Of a stretch of 64,000 nt of DNA, positions 57,456 to 64,000 are shown piece after piece. The stretch lies in contig JAHJIW010000013.1 of NCBI GenBank assembly GCA_018823125.1, positions 1-64,000 on the forward strand. Direction: 5' to 3'. The notes under the pieces are model-generated. The model saw only the letters and a list, made by a program, of their open reading frames with translations. It was not told the DNA's origin and did not search any database. Origin of the DNA: Candidatus Margulisiibacteriota bacterium (GTDB lineage: Bacteria > Margulisbacteria > WOR-1 > JAHJIW01). The position numbers and the translations under genes were made by a program. The number at the start of each line of letters is the position of its first letter. Position 1 is the stretch's first letter.

Positions 57456-58655
57456 ATGGCAAAAGTAACAATTTTAGGTGCAGGCAACGCAGGACAAACC
57501 GCCGCTTATCACTTTTCTTCAAAAGGACACGAAGTATGCCTCTATGAACATCCTAATTTCGCTAAAGCACTGGACGCAATCGAAGCCAACGGCAACATGA
57601 TTGAAGCACTGGGAGAATTCAAAAAAGGCGACATCGTCATAAAAGGATTGATCCCGGGTAAAGCTAAAATTGCCAAAATTTCAAAAGACATCAAAGAAGC
57701 AATGGATTTTGCCGATACCATCATCATGCCGGTTCCCGCCTTTGCTCAAGCTAATATTTTCCAACAGGTAATGCCGTATCTGCGCGATGGTCATATGTTA
57801 ATTACTCTTCCCGGAAACGAATCTTCTTTTATTTTTGCCAAAATGATGCGCGAAGCAGGGATCCAAAAGAACGTACTTTTCTGTGAAGGAGCTTCCATTC
57901 CTTATGCCTGCCGTATCGTAGGCCCGGCCAAGGTATTTATTGGCGGATTAAAAGAAGCTTTTGAATTTGGCTGTTTCCCAGCAAACCGCACCGAAGAAGC
58001 GGTAAAGCGCGCCAAAGAAGTACTTCCGCTTAACCTGGATGTTAAGTCAAATGTAATTGAAGTTCATTTTTATAACTTCAACATGATTGTGCATCCATCC
58101 ACCGCCTGTTTAAACATGGGCGCTTTTGAAAGCCGCAACGGTGAATTTTATTTCTACAAAGAAGGCATGTCTCCATCTACCAGTAAAGTCCAGCAAAAAA
58201 TGGATAACGAAAGAATTGCCATTGGAGAAAAGCTGGGCTTTAAAAATATCATGACCTTTGTTGAAGCCATTAACCTCTGGTATGGGCTAAAGGTAAAATC
58301 AATTCGTGAATTTGCCGAAACCACTCCTATTCACAATGCATTCGGACACGATGCTCCGAAGAGTCCTAAAGAAAGATATATCAGTGAGGACACACCTTAC
58401 GTTTTAGTCCCAATGCATGAATATGGCAAGCTGGTTGGTTTGTCCCACCCCGCCATCGAAAGCATAATCAATATTTCCGATATTTATAATGATGTTGATT
58501 ATTTCACCGAAGGCCGCACCTTTGAAAAAATGGGAATCGCAAGTCTAAGCGCTAAAGAAATATTAGCTTATGCTGATACGGGCATATTAAAGGCCAAAAA
58601 GAAAACCAAACTGGTTAAAAAAGACGCAAAAGCACGCCCGCAGCTTAATGCATAG
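57456..58655 (+). CDS. Octopine/nopaline (opine) dehydrogenase-family enzyme
   Basis: 399 aa. Rossmann start VTILGAGNAGQTAAYHFSSKGHEVCLYE, then PVPAFAQANIFQQVMPYLRDG, GNESSFIFAKMM and a C-terminal opine-DH domain with NFNMIVHPSTACLNMGAFE (conserved HP) and the helical EFAETTPIHNAFGHDAPKSPKERYISED. The family reductively joins an amino acid to a 2-oxo acid with NAD(P)H. SD AAGGGGG. First of four same-strand genes (opine DH, LDH-like, two MFS) with gaps of 11, 19 and -1 nt. The actual substrates are unknown; a non-opine NAD(P) dehydrogenase of the same fold cannot be excluded. Confidence 0.85.
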   Translation: MAKVTILGAGNAGQTAAYHFSSKGHEVCLYEHPNFAKALDAIEANGNMIEALGEFKKGDIVIKGLIPGKAKIAKISKDIKEAMDFADTIIMPVPAFAQANIFQQVMPYLRDGHMLITLPGNESSFIFAKMMREAGIQKNVLFCEGASIPYACRIVGPAKVFIGGLKEAFEFGCFPANRTEEAVKRAKEVLPLNLDVKSNVIEVHFYNFNMIVHPSTACLNMGAFESRNGEFYFYKEGMSPSTSKVQQKMDNERIAIGEKLGFKNIMTFVEAINLWYGLKVKSIREFAETTPIHNAFGHDAPKSPKERYISEDTPYVLVPMHEYGKLVGLSHPAIESIINISDIYNDVDYFTEGRTFEKMGIASLSAKEILAYADTGILKAKKKTKLVKKDAKARPQLNA

Positions 58656-58666
58656 GAGGAAATAAA

Positions 58667-59587
58667 ATGGATAAAGGAGCAAAAATTTCTCTGGTTGGGA
58701 CCGGAAGAGTCGGATCGGCGGTGGCCTTTAGCACCTTAATCAAAGGGTTAGCTAAAGAAATGGTATTGGTGGATTATAACCCCAAAGCCGCAGAGGGCGA
58801 CGCTTTAGATCTTTTACACGCCAGCTGTTTTGCCCAACCGGTAGATGTGCGCGGCGGGGATTATCCCGATACCAAAGATTCAGATATCGTAATCATCAGT
58901 GCCTCCATCCCGATGAAAGATATTAAATCCCGCCTGGATCTTTGCCAGGGTAACGTTGAACTCTTTAAACAAATTATTCCAAAAATAGCCCAGGCCAGTC
59001 CCAATGCAATTATCATCCTCATCACTAATCCACTGGATATTATGACCTACGCAGCTCTTAAAATATCCGGATTTCCAAAAGAGCGGGTAATCGGCACCGG
59101 AACCTTAATCGACAGCGGTCGTTTTCGTTCCTTAGTGGCCAATGCAGCCCACATCAACCCCGAAGAAATCCATGCCTACATCATCGGCGAACACGGTGAC
59201 AGTCAATTTCCGGTTTTAAGCAGAGCAAATGTAGGAGGAAGAAAATTCAGGGAACGCGCCAAACCTAAAATTGAAGAATTTTTTGAACAAACCAAAAAGG
59301 GCGGCTATTTAGTAATGGAAAAGAAAGGTTTTACTAATTATGCCATTGCGTTATCCACCACTACACTCGTGGAATGCATTGTAAAAGACTTAAAGAAAAT
59401 TTACCCGGTCAGCACCCTGGTTAATGATTATTACGGAGTTAGTGATTTATGCATTTCGGTTCCAACTATTATCGGAAGCGGCGGAGCCGAAAGAGTGATT
59501 GACCTTGAATTAGACGAAAATGAAATAAAGAAATTCCAGGATTCCGCTAAAATCCTAAAGGATATCACCACTTCATTAAAGTTCTAA
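58667..59587 (+). CDS. Lactate/malate dehydrogenase-family 2-hydroxyacid dehydrogenase, atypical specificity loop
   Basis: 306 aa. LDH/MDH fold: ISLVGTGRVGSAVAFS, VLVDYNPKAAEGDALDLLHA (NAD-specific Asp), ITNPLDIMTYAALK, GTGTLIDSGRFRSLVA (substrate Arg) and the catalytic His in IGEHGDSQF. In the mobile loop, SIPMKDIKSRLDL aligns with the usual APQKPGETRLDL, so the specificity position 102 is Met, not Gln (lactate) or Arg (malate); the catalytic Arg109 remains. A bulkier or different 2-oxo acid is likely. SD AGGAGG. Second gene of the opine-DH operon. Confidence 0.87.
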   Translation: MDKGAKISLVGTGRVGSAVAFSTLIKGLAKEMVLVDYNPKAAEGDALDLLHASCFAQPVDVRGGDYPDTKDSDIVIISASIPMKDIKSRLDLCQGNVELFKQIIPKIAQASPNAIIILITNPLDIMTYAALKISGFPKERVIGTGTLIDSGRFRSLVANAAHINPEEIHAYIIGEHGDSQFPVLSRANVGGRKFRERAKPKIEEFFEQTKKGGYLVMEKKGFTNYAIALSTTTLVECIVKDLKKIYPVSTLVNDYYGVSDLCISVPTIIGSGGAERVIDLELDENEIKKFQDSAKILKDITTSLKF

Positions 59588-59606
59588 ATCATTAAAGGGG
59601 GCCATA

Positions 59607-61028
59607 ATGGAAGAGTATATTGTAGGCGATAAGCGGAAACAATTTTGGATTATGGCCATTATCTCGGCCATTTCTCTGCTGATTACACTGGATTACAGCA
59701 GTTTAAACATCTCTCTTCCATCGATCGCTTCCTACTTTGGGGTAAAGGTCAGTGCCGTAGCCTGGCTGCCTACCCTATATCTTTTAATCATTACCAGCTC
59801 CTTACTTGGTTTTGGAAAACTGGGTGATATTAGTGGATACAAAAGGGTGTTTATTATCGGCGTCGGTATTTTTGCGGTGGCCGCTTTTGCCTGCGCGATT
59901 GCACCTAATTTCATGGTACTAGTAATCGCCCGTATTGTTTTATCGTTTGGACAGTCTATGTACAGTCCTATCAGCATTGCCATCCTTACTACCTTTTTAC
60001 CATCTAATATGAAAGGACGAGCACTGGGGTTGTATGCTACTTTTCAGGGGTTGGGCCTGGCGGCCGGCCCACTAATGGGCGGATACATGAACACCAATTT
60101 TAACTGGCGCGGAAATTTTCTCATCACCCTGCCCCTCTCATTAATTATATTAGTCGTCGCGATTAAAATGCTGCCTTCAAAACAAGCTGCGGTTACTGAT
60201 ACCCGATTTGATTTTATCGGAGCAATCCTTCTATTTTTAGGTATGATCGGACTGCTTTACGCGATTAATCAAGGAACCCAGCTGGGCTGGGGAAATCCAA
60301 TAATTATTGCCAGCATTCTCGTCGCTTTAGTTGGGTTTATTTTATTTGTTATTCAGGAAAAAAGAATCCCCTATCCCTTACTTGATTTTAATCTCTTTAA
60401 AAACTTAAATTTCACCTTTGCAGTCAGCGCTTCTTTCTTTGGTCTGGCCCTATACATTGGCATAGTATTTCTGTATCCATTCTATCTGCAAATGATGCGC
60501 CACCTCAACGTTGCCCAAACTGGAATAATACTAATGGTACCGTCGATTATGATGATGGTTTTGGCTCCGATTGCCGGGTCACTTTCTGACAAAATTGGCT
60601 GCCGCCGACTTTGTATGTTGGGCATGGTTTTAGCCACCGGCGCATTTGTCATGATTGCATTTCAAACCCAAACTTCCAGTATTTGGTTTATCTTTGCATC
60701 TATGTTTTGTTTAGGTACCGGCATGGGATTTTTTGTGGCGCCTAATAACAAACTGGTAATGCAAAATGCTCCCTCCGATAAACAAGGCGTGGCTTCCGGA
60801 GTCTATAAAATCTGCTTAAACGCCGGTTCTTCAATCGGCATCGCTTTATTTATGCTGGTCTTAGCACAGGTAGTACTGTTTGACGTCGCAAAAATGAATA
60901 TCATGCTTACTCAGGTTAGGCAATATCCTAACCTGATGATGGCTGGTTTTCGGGGAGCATTTGTATTGGGCATTGTGCTTGGGCTCCTAACTCTGCTGTT
61001 TTCATTTTTAGCTAAGGATAATAAATAG
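59607..61028 (+). CDS. MFS transporter, DHA2-like 14-TM exporter (first of pair)
   Basis: 473 aa, about 14 TM helices. Motif A GKLGDISGYKRVFIIG, motif C in GLGLAAGPLMGGYMNTNFNWR, and the second-half motif SGSLSDKIGCRR-like AGSLSDKIGCRRLCM. The DLDYSSLNISLPSIA start matches DHA2 proton-driven drug/metabolite antiporters. SD AAAGGGGG. Its TAG shares a G with the GTG start of the next MFS gene. Inner membrane; cargo unknown, perhaps the product of the upstream dehydrogenases. Confidence 0.9.
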   Translation: MEEYIVGDKRKQFWIMAIISAISLLITLDYSSLNISLPSIASYFGVKVSAVAWLPTLYLLIITSSLLGFGKLGDISGYKRVFIIGVGIFAVAAFACAIAPNFMVLVIARIVLSFGQSMYSPISIAILTTFLPSNMKGRALGLYATFQGLGLAAGPLMGGYMNTNFNWRGNFLITLPLSLIILVVAIKMLPSKQAAVTDTRFDFIGAILLFLGMIGLLYAINQGTQLGWGNPIIIASILVALVGFILFVIQEKRIPYPLLDFNLFKNLNFTFAVSASFFGLALYIGIVFLYPFYLQMMRHLNVAQTGIILMVPSIMMMVLAPIAGSLSDKIGCRRLCMLGMVLATGAFVMIAFQTQTSSIWFIFASMFCLGTGMGFFVAPNNKLVMQNAPSDKQGVASGVYKICLNAGSSIGIALFMLVLAQVVLFDVAKMNIMLTQVRQYPNLMMAGFRGAFVLGIVLGLLTLLFSFLAKDNK

Positions 61029-62470
61029 TGGCCTTAAGCCTAGTCAGCGATAAAAGCAGGCAACGCTGGATCATAATGAGTGTAGCGTTTGCTACCTTTA
61101 TGTCTATTTTAGATGCCAACATTGTAAATATTTCACTGCCAACCATTGCGCGCTACTTTAGTATCACCACTGGTCAGGTGGTATGGGTTACGATTTCTTA
61201 TCTTCTGATCCAAACCAGCACCTTACTATTCTTCGGAAAAATAGCGGATCGCATGGGGGTCAATAAAATCTTTATTTCAGGATACCTCACCTTTGTGGTT
61301 GGATCTTTGATGTGCGGAATCTCAACCACAGGCGGCGCTTTAATTTTTTCGCGCTGTATTCAAGCCCTCGGTGGAGCAATGCTATACACTACTACCTTTG
61401 CAATTATCCCTAAATTCATTCCTGCCCAAAATCGAGGATGGGCCTTCGGACTGCTCTCTACAGCGGCAGCCTTGGGAATAACGGTGGGAGCTCCGCTGGG
61501 TGGTTTTATCACCGGATTCTTTTCGTGGCACTGGATATTTTTGATCAATATTCCGATTGGACTGACTGCAGTATTAGTGGCTTTAAAAGTATTACCCAAG
61601 GAAGAAGTAAAACCCAAAGAAAAGGAAAAATTTGATTTTCCGGGAGCGATCTTAAGTTTTATGGGTCCCCTCTTTCTGATTTATGCCCTCAACATGGGAC
61701 ATAAATATGGCTGGGGCTCCCCGACCATTCTGACGTGCTTCGCCGCCTCCGCCCTGTCATTTGTGGCTTTGATTATCCGCGAAAAATTTGCTCGCTTTCC
61801 ATTACTAGACCTTAATCTTTATAAGAAGCTTGATTTCACTTTGGTAAACCTTTCGAGTTTCATGGCTTTTGCTTTTTTGGCCGGCAGCAATTTCCTGGTT
61901 CCTTTTTACCTGCAACTAGAAAGAGGTTTAGCCGTAGAATATGCCGGGATGGTCATTCTGGTTTATTCTATTGTATATATGTTTGTGGGGCCCTTTGCCG
62001 GACGGCTTTCGGACAAAGTGCGGCCGCGCCTCTTATGCTCGATCGCCATGTTTTCGGCGACACTGGCATCCTTAACTTTTGCTTTTATAATGGGACTTCC
62101 CGGACTGATTCCAGTTATCTTATTTTTAGTCTGGCTCGCGATCTCAAACGGATTTTTTATTTCCCCCAACAACAGTGAGGTTATGAGCTTAGTCCCCGCT
62201 GACAAACAAGGCATTGCTTCCGGTGCTTTTAAAACCGTTTCAAATCTGGGGATGGTAATCGGGGTCACTTTGTTTGAAGTCATTTTTGCGGCTTCAATCC
62301 CTAAAGGTATCACTCCAGCAACCTTTACCCCAGATCAACTGCTAGCTGGATTTAAAAACACCTATGTCTTTGGCAGTTTCATTTTGCTTTTGGCGTTTCT
62401 CTTTTCAATCATGGCCAGAGGGAAAAAAGTTAGCCCCAAAGCACAAACCGAATTACTGGGCGAAGTCTAA
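61028..62470 (+). CDS. MFS transporter, DHA2-like 14-TM exporter (second of pair)
   Basis: 480 aa, paralogue of the preceding gene, with GTG start in a TAGTG overlap. SILDANIVNISLPTIARYFSIT, motif A GKIADRMGVNKIFISG, GITVGAPLGGFITGFFSWHWIFLINIPIG (motif C and the DHA2 helix 5-6 loop) and AGRLSDKVRPRLL in the second half. Tandem full-length exporters with coupled translation suggest two linked cargoes or a heteromeric pair. Ends just before the tRNA-Ile promoter. Confidence 0.9.
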   Translation: MALSLVSDKSRQRWIIMSVAFATFMSILDANIVNISLPTIARYFSITTGQVVWVTISYLLIQTSTLLFFGKIADRMGVNKIFISGYLTFVVGSLMCGISTTGGALIFSRCIQALGGAMLYTTTFAIIPKFIPAQNRGWAFGLLSTAAALGITVGAPLGGFITGFFSWHWIFLINIPIGLTAVLVALKVLPKEEVKPKEKEKFDFPGAILSFMGPLFLIYALNMGHKYGWGSPTILTCFAASALSFVALIIREKFARFPLLDLNLYKKLDFTLVNLSSFMAFAFLAGSNFLVPFYLQLERGLAVEYAGMVILVYSIVYMFVGPFAGRLSDKVRPRLLCSIAMFSATLASLTFAFIMGLPGLIPVILFLVWLAISNGFFISPNNSEVMSLVPADKQGIASGAFKTVSNLGMVIGVTLFEVIFAASIPKGITPATFTPDQLLAGFKNTYVFGSFILLLAFLFSIMARGKKVSPKAQTELLGEV

Positions 62471-62472
62471 AG

Positions 62473-62501
62473 TTGCACCCGCATATGCGATTTGATAAAA
62501 T
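62473..62501 (+). promoter_or_regulatory. tRNA-Ile promoter
   Basis: TTGCAC 62473-62478, 17-nt spacer, TAAAAT 62496-62501, about 30 nt before the tRNA. Confidence 0.6.
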
Positions 62502-62510
62502 GTAGCCTCT

Positions 62511-64000
62511 TCACTTCGAGTGATGTTTTATGGGCTCATAGCTCAGTTGGTTAGAGCGTACGGCTGATAACCGTAAGGTGCGTGGTTCGAGTCCACGTGG
62601 GCCCATTTTAGATTTACCGCGAACCATCGCTAATGGGCGGCGACTTTGAGGCGCCGATAGGTGCCGAGAAGTCGCCGCATCTTTTCCCTCCAACGAAAAC
62701 TGATCTTCCGCCGCAGGGTCGCGCAGCGGACCGGAGGCGGCATCGACGCTATCGGAATACAATATTTTGACTTCTATAGTCTCTTTCGAATAAATGACCT
62801 TTTCGATGTGCCTTTTTATGATGACTCGTTTCTCAGTTTTACTCCGCAATTTAGACGCGCCAATAATATATTTAAGGATTTCTTGCACCCTTTCGGTGGT
62901 TATGAGTAGGTATGACCCATCTGGTTCAACTCCACTAAGGTTAGGATTACCGTTGTGATTGAGCAGGTAAATCAAACTATCAAGGTATTGTTTGTTTTTG
63001 CTTATCTTATCAAGATTATCAATAATAAATCTATCCAGCCGGTCAGCGCTTACTTGCCGGATATTACAGAACGATCGATCCCTTTTTTCAATGATTGAAC
63101 AACGGTAATAGAAATATTTTGTGCGCTTATTATTCTTAACCTTGTTGCTGAATACCGCGCTCATGATCGAGCCGCACTCTTTGCATTGGACCAGTCCTGG
63201 AAAGAGTGAATAATTGAACGTTGACGATCTTTTAGGCCTGACATACTCTTTCCTGATCTTTTGAACCTCATCGAATAGCTCTCTTGAGATGATTGGCTCG
63301 TGAATGCCCTGGTATATCTCACCCTTGTGTTCGATCATCCCTGCGTGGACTATTCCTTTAAGGATCGAATCGATCGCTGTTTTGGATAGAGGCAAGCCAA
63401 ATCGGTTGAATAGCTGTTTTTCTTTAAGAAGATTATAGATAGCGAATGTTGAACGTGTTTCGACAAACTTTTCAAAGATCGTTCTGACAATATCAGCTTC
63501 TTTGGGCTCGATTATTAGCTTCTTCTCCTCTCTCTTATAGCCAAAGGGAGACTTGCCGCAGCTCCACATACCCTTTTTAGCACGCTCCAGTATCTTGTCC
63601 CTGATCCTTTCGCTGATTAACTCTCGCTCGAACTGACCGAAAGTGAGCATTATGTTGCGAAGCAAGCGACCAGAGGGAGTCGAAGTGTCAAATCGCTCTG
63701 TAATGGACAAAAAGCTGACGTTGTATTTCTCAAATATCTCAATGAGTTGATAAAAGTCTTTTGGCGATCTGGTAAGCCGGTCGATCTTGTACGAAATGAC
63801 AATATCTATTTTGCCCCGCTGGATATCGACCAGCATTTCTTTCAATGCTGGTCTCTCAGTGTTTGAGCCGGAATACCCCTGATCTGAATAAACTTTATAA
63901 ACCTCAAAGCCATTCTGGCTTGCGATGAAGGATCTGATCTTTGATTCCTGTGTTTCGCAGGAATTGAACTCAACTTCTGCCTGATTGTCAGTAGATACTC
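62511..64000 (-). CDS. Large serine recombinase (N-terminus just outside window)
   Basis: The frame is open to the right edge: beyond the Met at 63845 it continues upstream through GYSGSNTERPALKEM and VYSDQ to VSTDNQ, where the Ser (codon 63995-63993) is the catalytic nucleophile. So the gene lacks only about 10 residues here. Resolvase domain (YKIDRLTRSPKDFYQLIE, RNIMLTFGQFERELISERI), recombinase domain (GKSPFGYKREEKKLI..., IHAGMIEHKG-like), zinc ribbon (CKECGS ... YYRCS ... CNIR). The last 55 codons look artificial: they cross a GC-rich hairpin and then read antisense through tRNA-Ile (PRGLEPRTLRLSAVRSNQ). The true or ancestral stop is probably upstream of that. Integrates or excises a mobile element. 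Confidence 0.88.
   Translation of the reverse strand, partial: VSTDNQAEVEFNSCETQESKIRSFIASQNGFEVYKVYSDQGYSGSNTERPALKEMLVDIQRGKIDIVISYKIDRLTRSPKDFYQLIEIFEKYNVSFLSITERFDTSTPSGRLLRNIMLTFGQFERELISERIRDKILERAKKGMWSCGKSPFGYKREEKKLIIEPKEADIVRTIFEKFVETRSTFAIYNLLKEKQLFNRFGLPLSKTAIDSILKGIVHAGMIEHKGEIYQGIHEPIISRELFDEVQKIRKEYVRPKRSSTFNYSLFPGLVQCKECGSIMSAVFSNKVKNNKRTKYFYYRCSIIEKRDRSFCNIRQVSADRLDRFIIDNLDKISKNKQYLDSLIYLLNHNGNPNLSGVEPDGSYLLITTERVQEILKYIIGASKLRSKTEKRVIIKRHIEKVIYSKETIEVKILYSDSVDAASGPLRDPAAEDQFSLEGKDAATSRHLSAPQSRRPLAMVRGKSKMGPRGLEPRTLRLSAVRSNQLSYEPIKHHSK
62532..62605 (+). tRNA. tRNA-Ile (GAU)
   Basis: Acceptor GGGCTCA/TGGGCCC, D-arm AGCTCAGTTGGTTAGAGC, anticodon loop CTGATAA (GAU) on stem TACGG/CCGTA, T-arm GGTTCGAGTCC, discriminator A, no encoded CCA. 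Not in the rRNA operon, where tRNA-Ile often lies. Overlapped on the opposite strand along its full length by the recombinase frame. Confidence 0.96.
62637..62678. other. Long hairpin / dyad between tRNA-Ile and the recombinase
   Basis: GCGGCGACTT (62637-62646) pairs with AAGTCGCCGC (62669-62678); inside, GGCGCC/GGTGCC closes a GATA tetraloop. No T-run, so not a standard terminator. 31 nt beyond the tRNA 3' end. Confidence 0.65.

Noticed and set aside
62661..62909. 82-aa plus-strand ORF near the recombinase 3' end
   Set aside because: Antisense to the recombinase and the GC-rich hairpin; no SD.
63845..63845. Met at 63845 as the recombinase start
   Set aside because: The frame continues upstream with the canonical catalytic VSTDNQ and YSDQGYSGSN motifs, so the real start is beyond 64000.

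Overview
The window looks like the chromosome of an uncultured, probably diderm bacterium with a compact genome. Genes are tightly packed, with many 1-4 nt operon overlaps and convergent genes that overlap at their 3' ends. The envelope genes include a PorV/PorQ-like outer-membrane barrel, a VWA lipoprotein, FlgD-type C-terminal domains and a very large modular surface protein. The 16S ends in a normal anti-SD and many genes have AGGAGG-type sites. No cultured genus can be read from the sequence. A candidate phylum such as WOR-1/Saganbacteria-Margulisbacteria would fit the gene mix, but that is inference; a 16S search would decide it.

Layout. 1-7.4 kb (minus): secretion/envelope operon of a FlgD-Ig protein, a PorV-LysM fusion and a surface protein of more than 1,648 aa that runs off the left edge. 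7.4-23.8 kb: housekeeping genes, mostly minus (uvrA, hisI, dnaE, trpS-scpA-scpB-queE, a class B PBP, holA, an MBL hydrolase), interrupted by one plus-strand gene of unknown function. 23.8-28.4 kb: four tRNAs (Thr-CGU, Thr-UGU, Phe, Asp) between envelope proteins and a leuB-like dehydrogenase. 28.4-33.2 kb: ThiD2-ThiE, VWA lipoprotein, M23 peptidase, and a divergent nickel operon nikR-cbiM-cbiN-like without Q/O subunits. 33.1-37.3 kb: a PRPP-synthetase gene, a degenerate paralogue and an unknown protein, divergent from hisG. 37.3-41.2 kb: two linked genes that share an N-terminal module, one carrying HEAT-type repeats, flanked by a 27-bp direct repeat. 41.2-45.7 kb: acyl-activating enzyme, ACP, PlsC acyltransferase, a DUF4015 protein and a Yip1 protein. 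45.8-55 kb: rpsB-tsf-polA, a PCMT-like methyltransferase, tldD, metF and an unknown gene. 55-57.3 kb: an unlinked 16S rRNA gene. 57.4-62.5 kb: four-gene operon of an opine-type dehydrogenase, an LDH/MDH-family enzyme and two 14-TM MFS exporters. 62.5-64 kb: tRNA-Ile and a large serine recombinase that reads antisense through the whole tRNA, probably the edge of an integrated element.

The strongest discovery is a 265-nt ORF-less group I intron inside the 16S gene, after the base equivalent to E. coli U1495, in the decoding-site helix. The P1 pairing, P4, P7, P9 and terminal G can all be read directly. The 16S stands alone: it has its own promoter, an 18-nt processing stem and a terminator, with no 23S, 5S or spacer tRNA behind it. 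Other points of interest are the opine-DH/LDH-like/MFS operon, the degenerate PRPP-synthetase partner, the paired shared-N-terminus genes, and at least six genes whose start codon lies 6-10 nt after a TATAAT box with no SD (probable leaderless transcripts).
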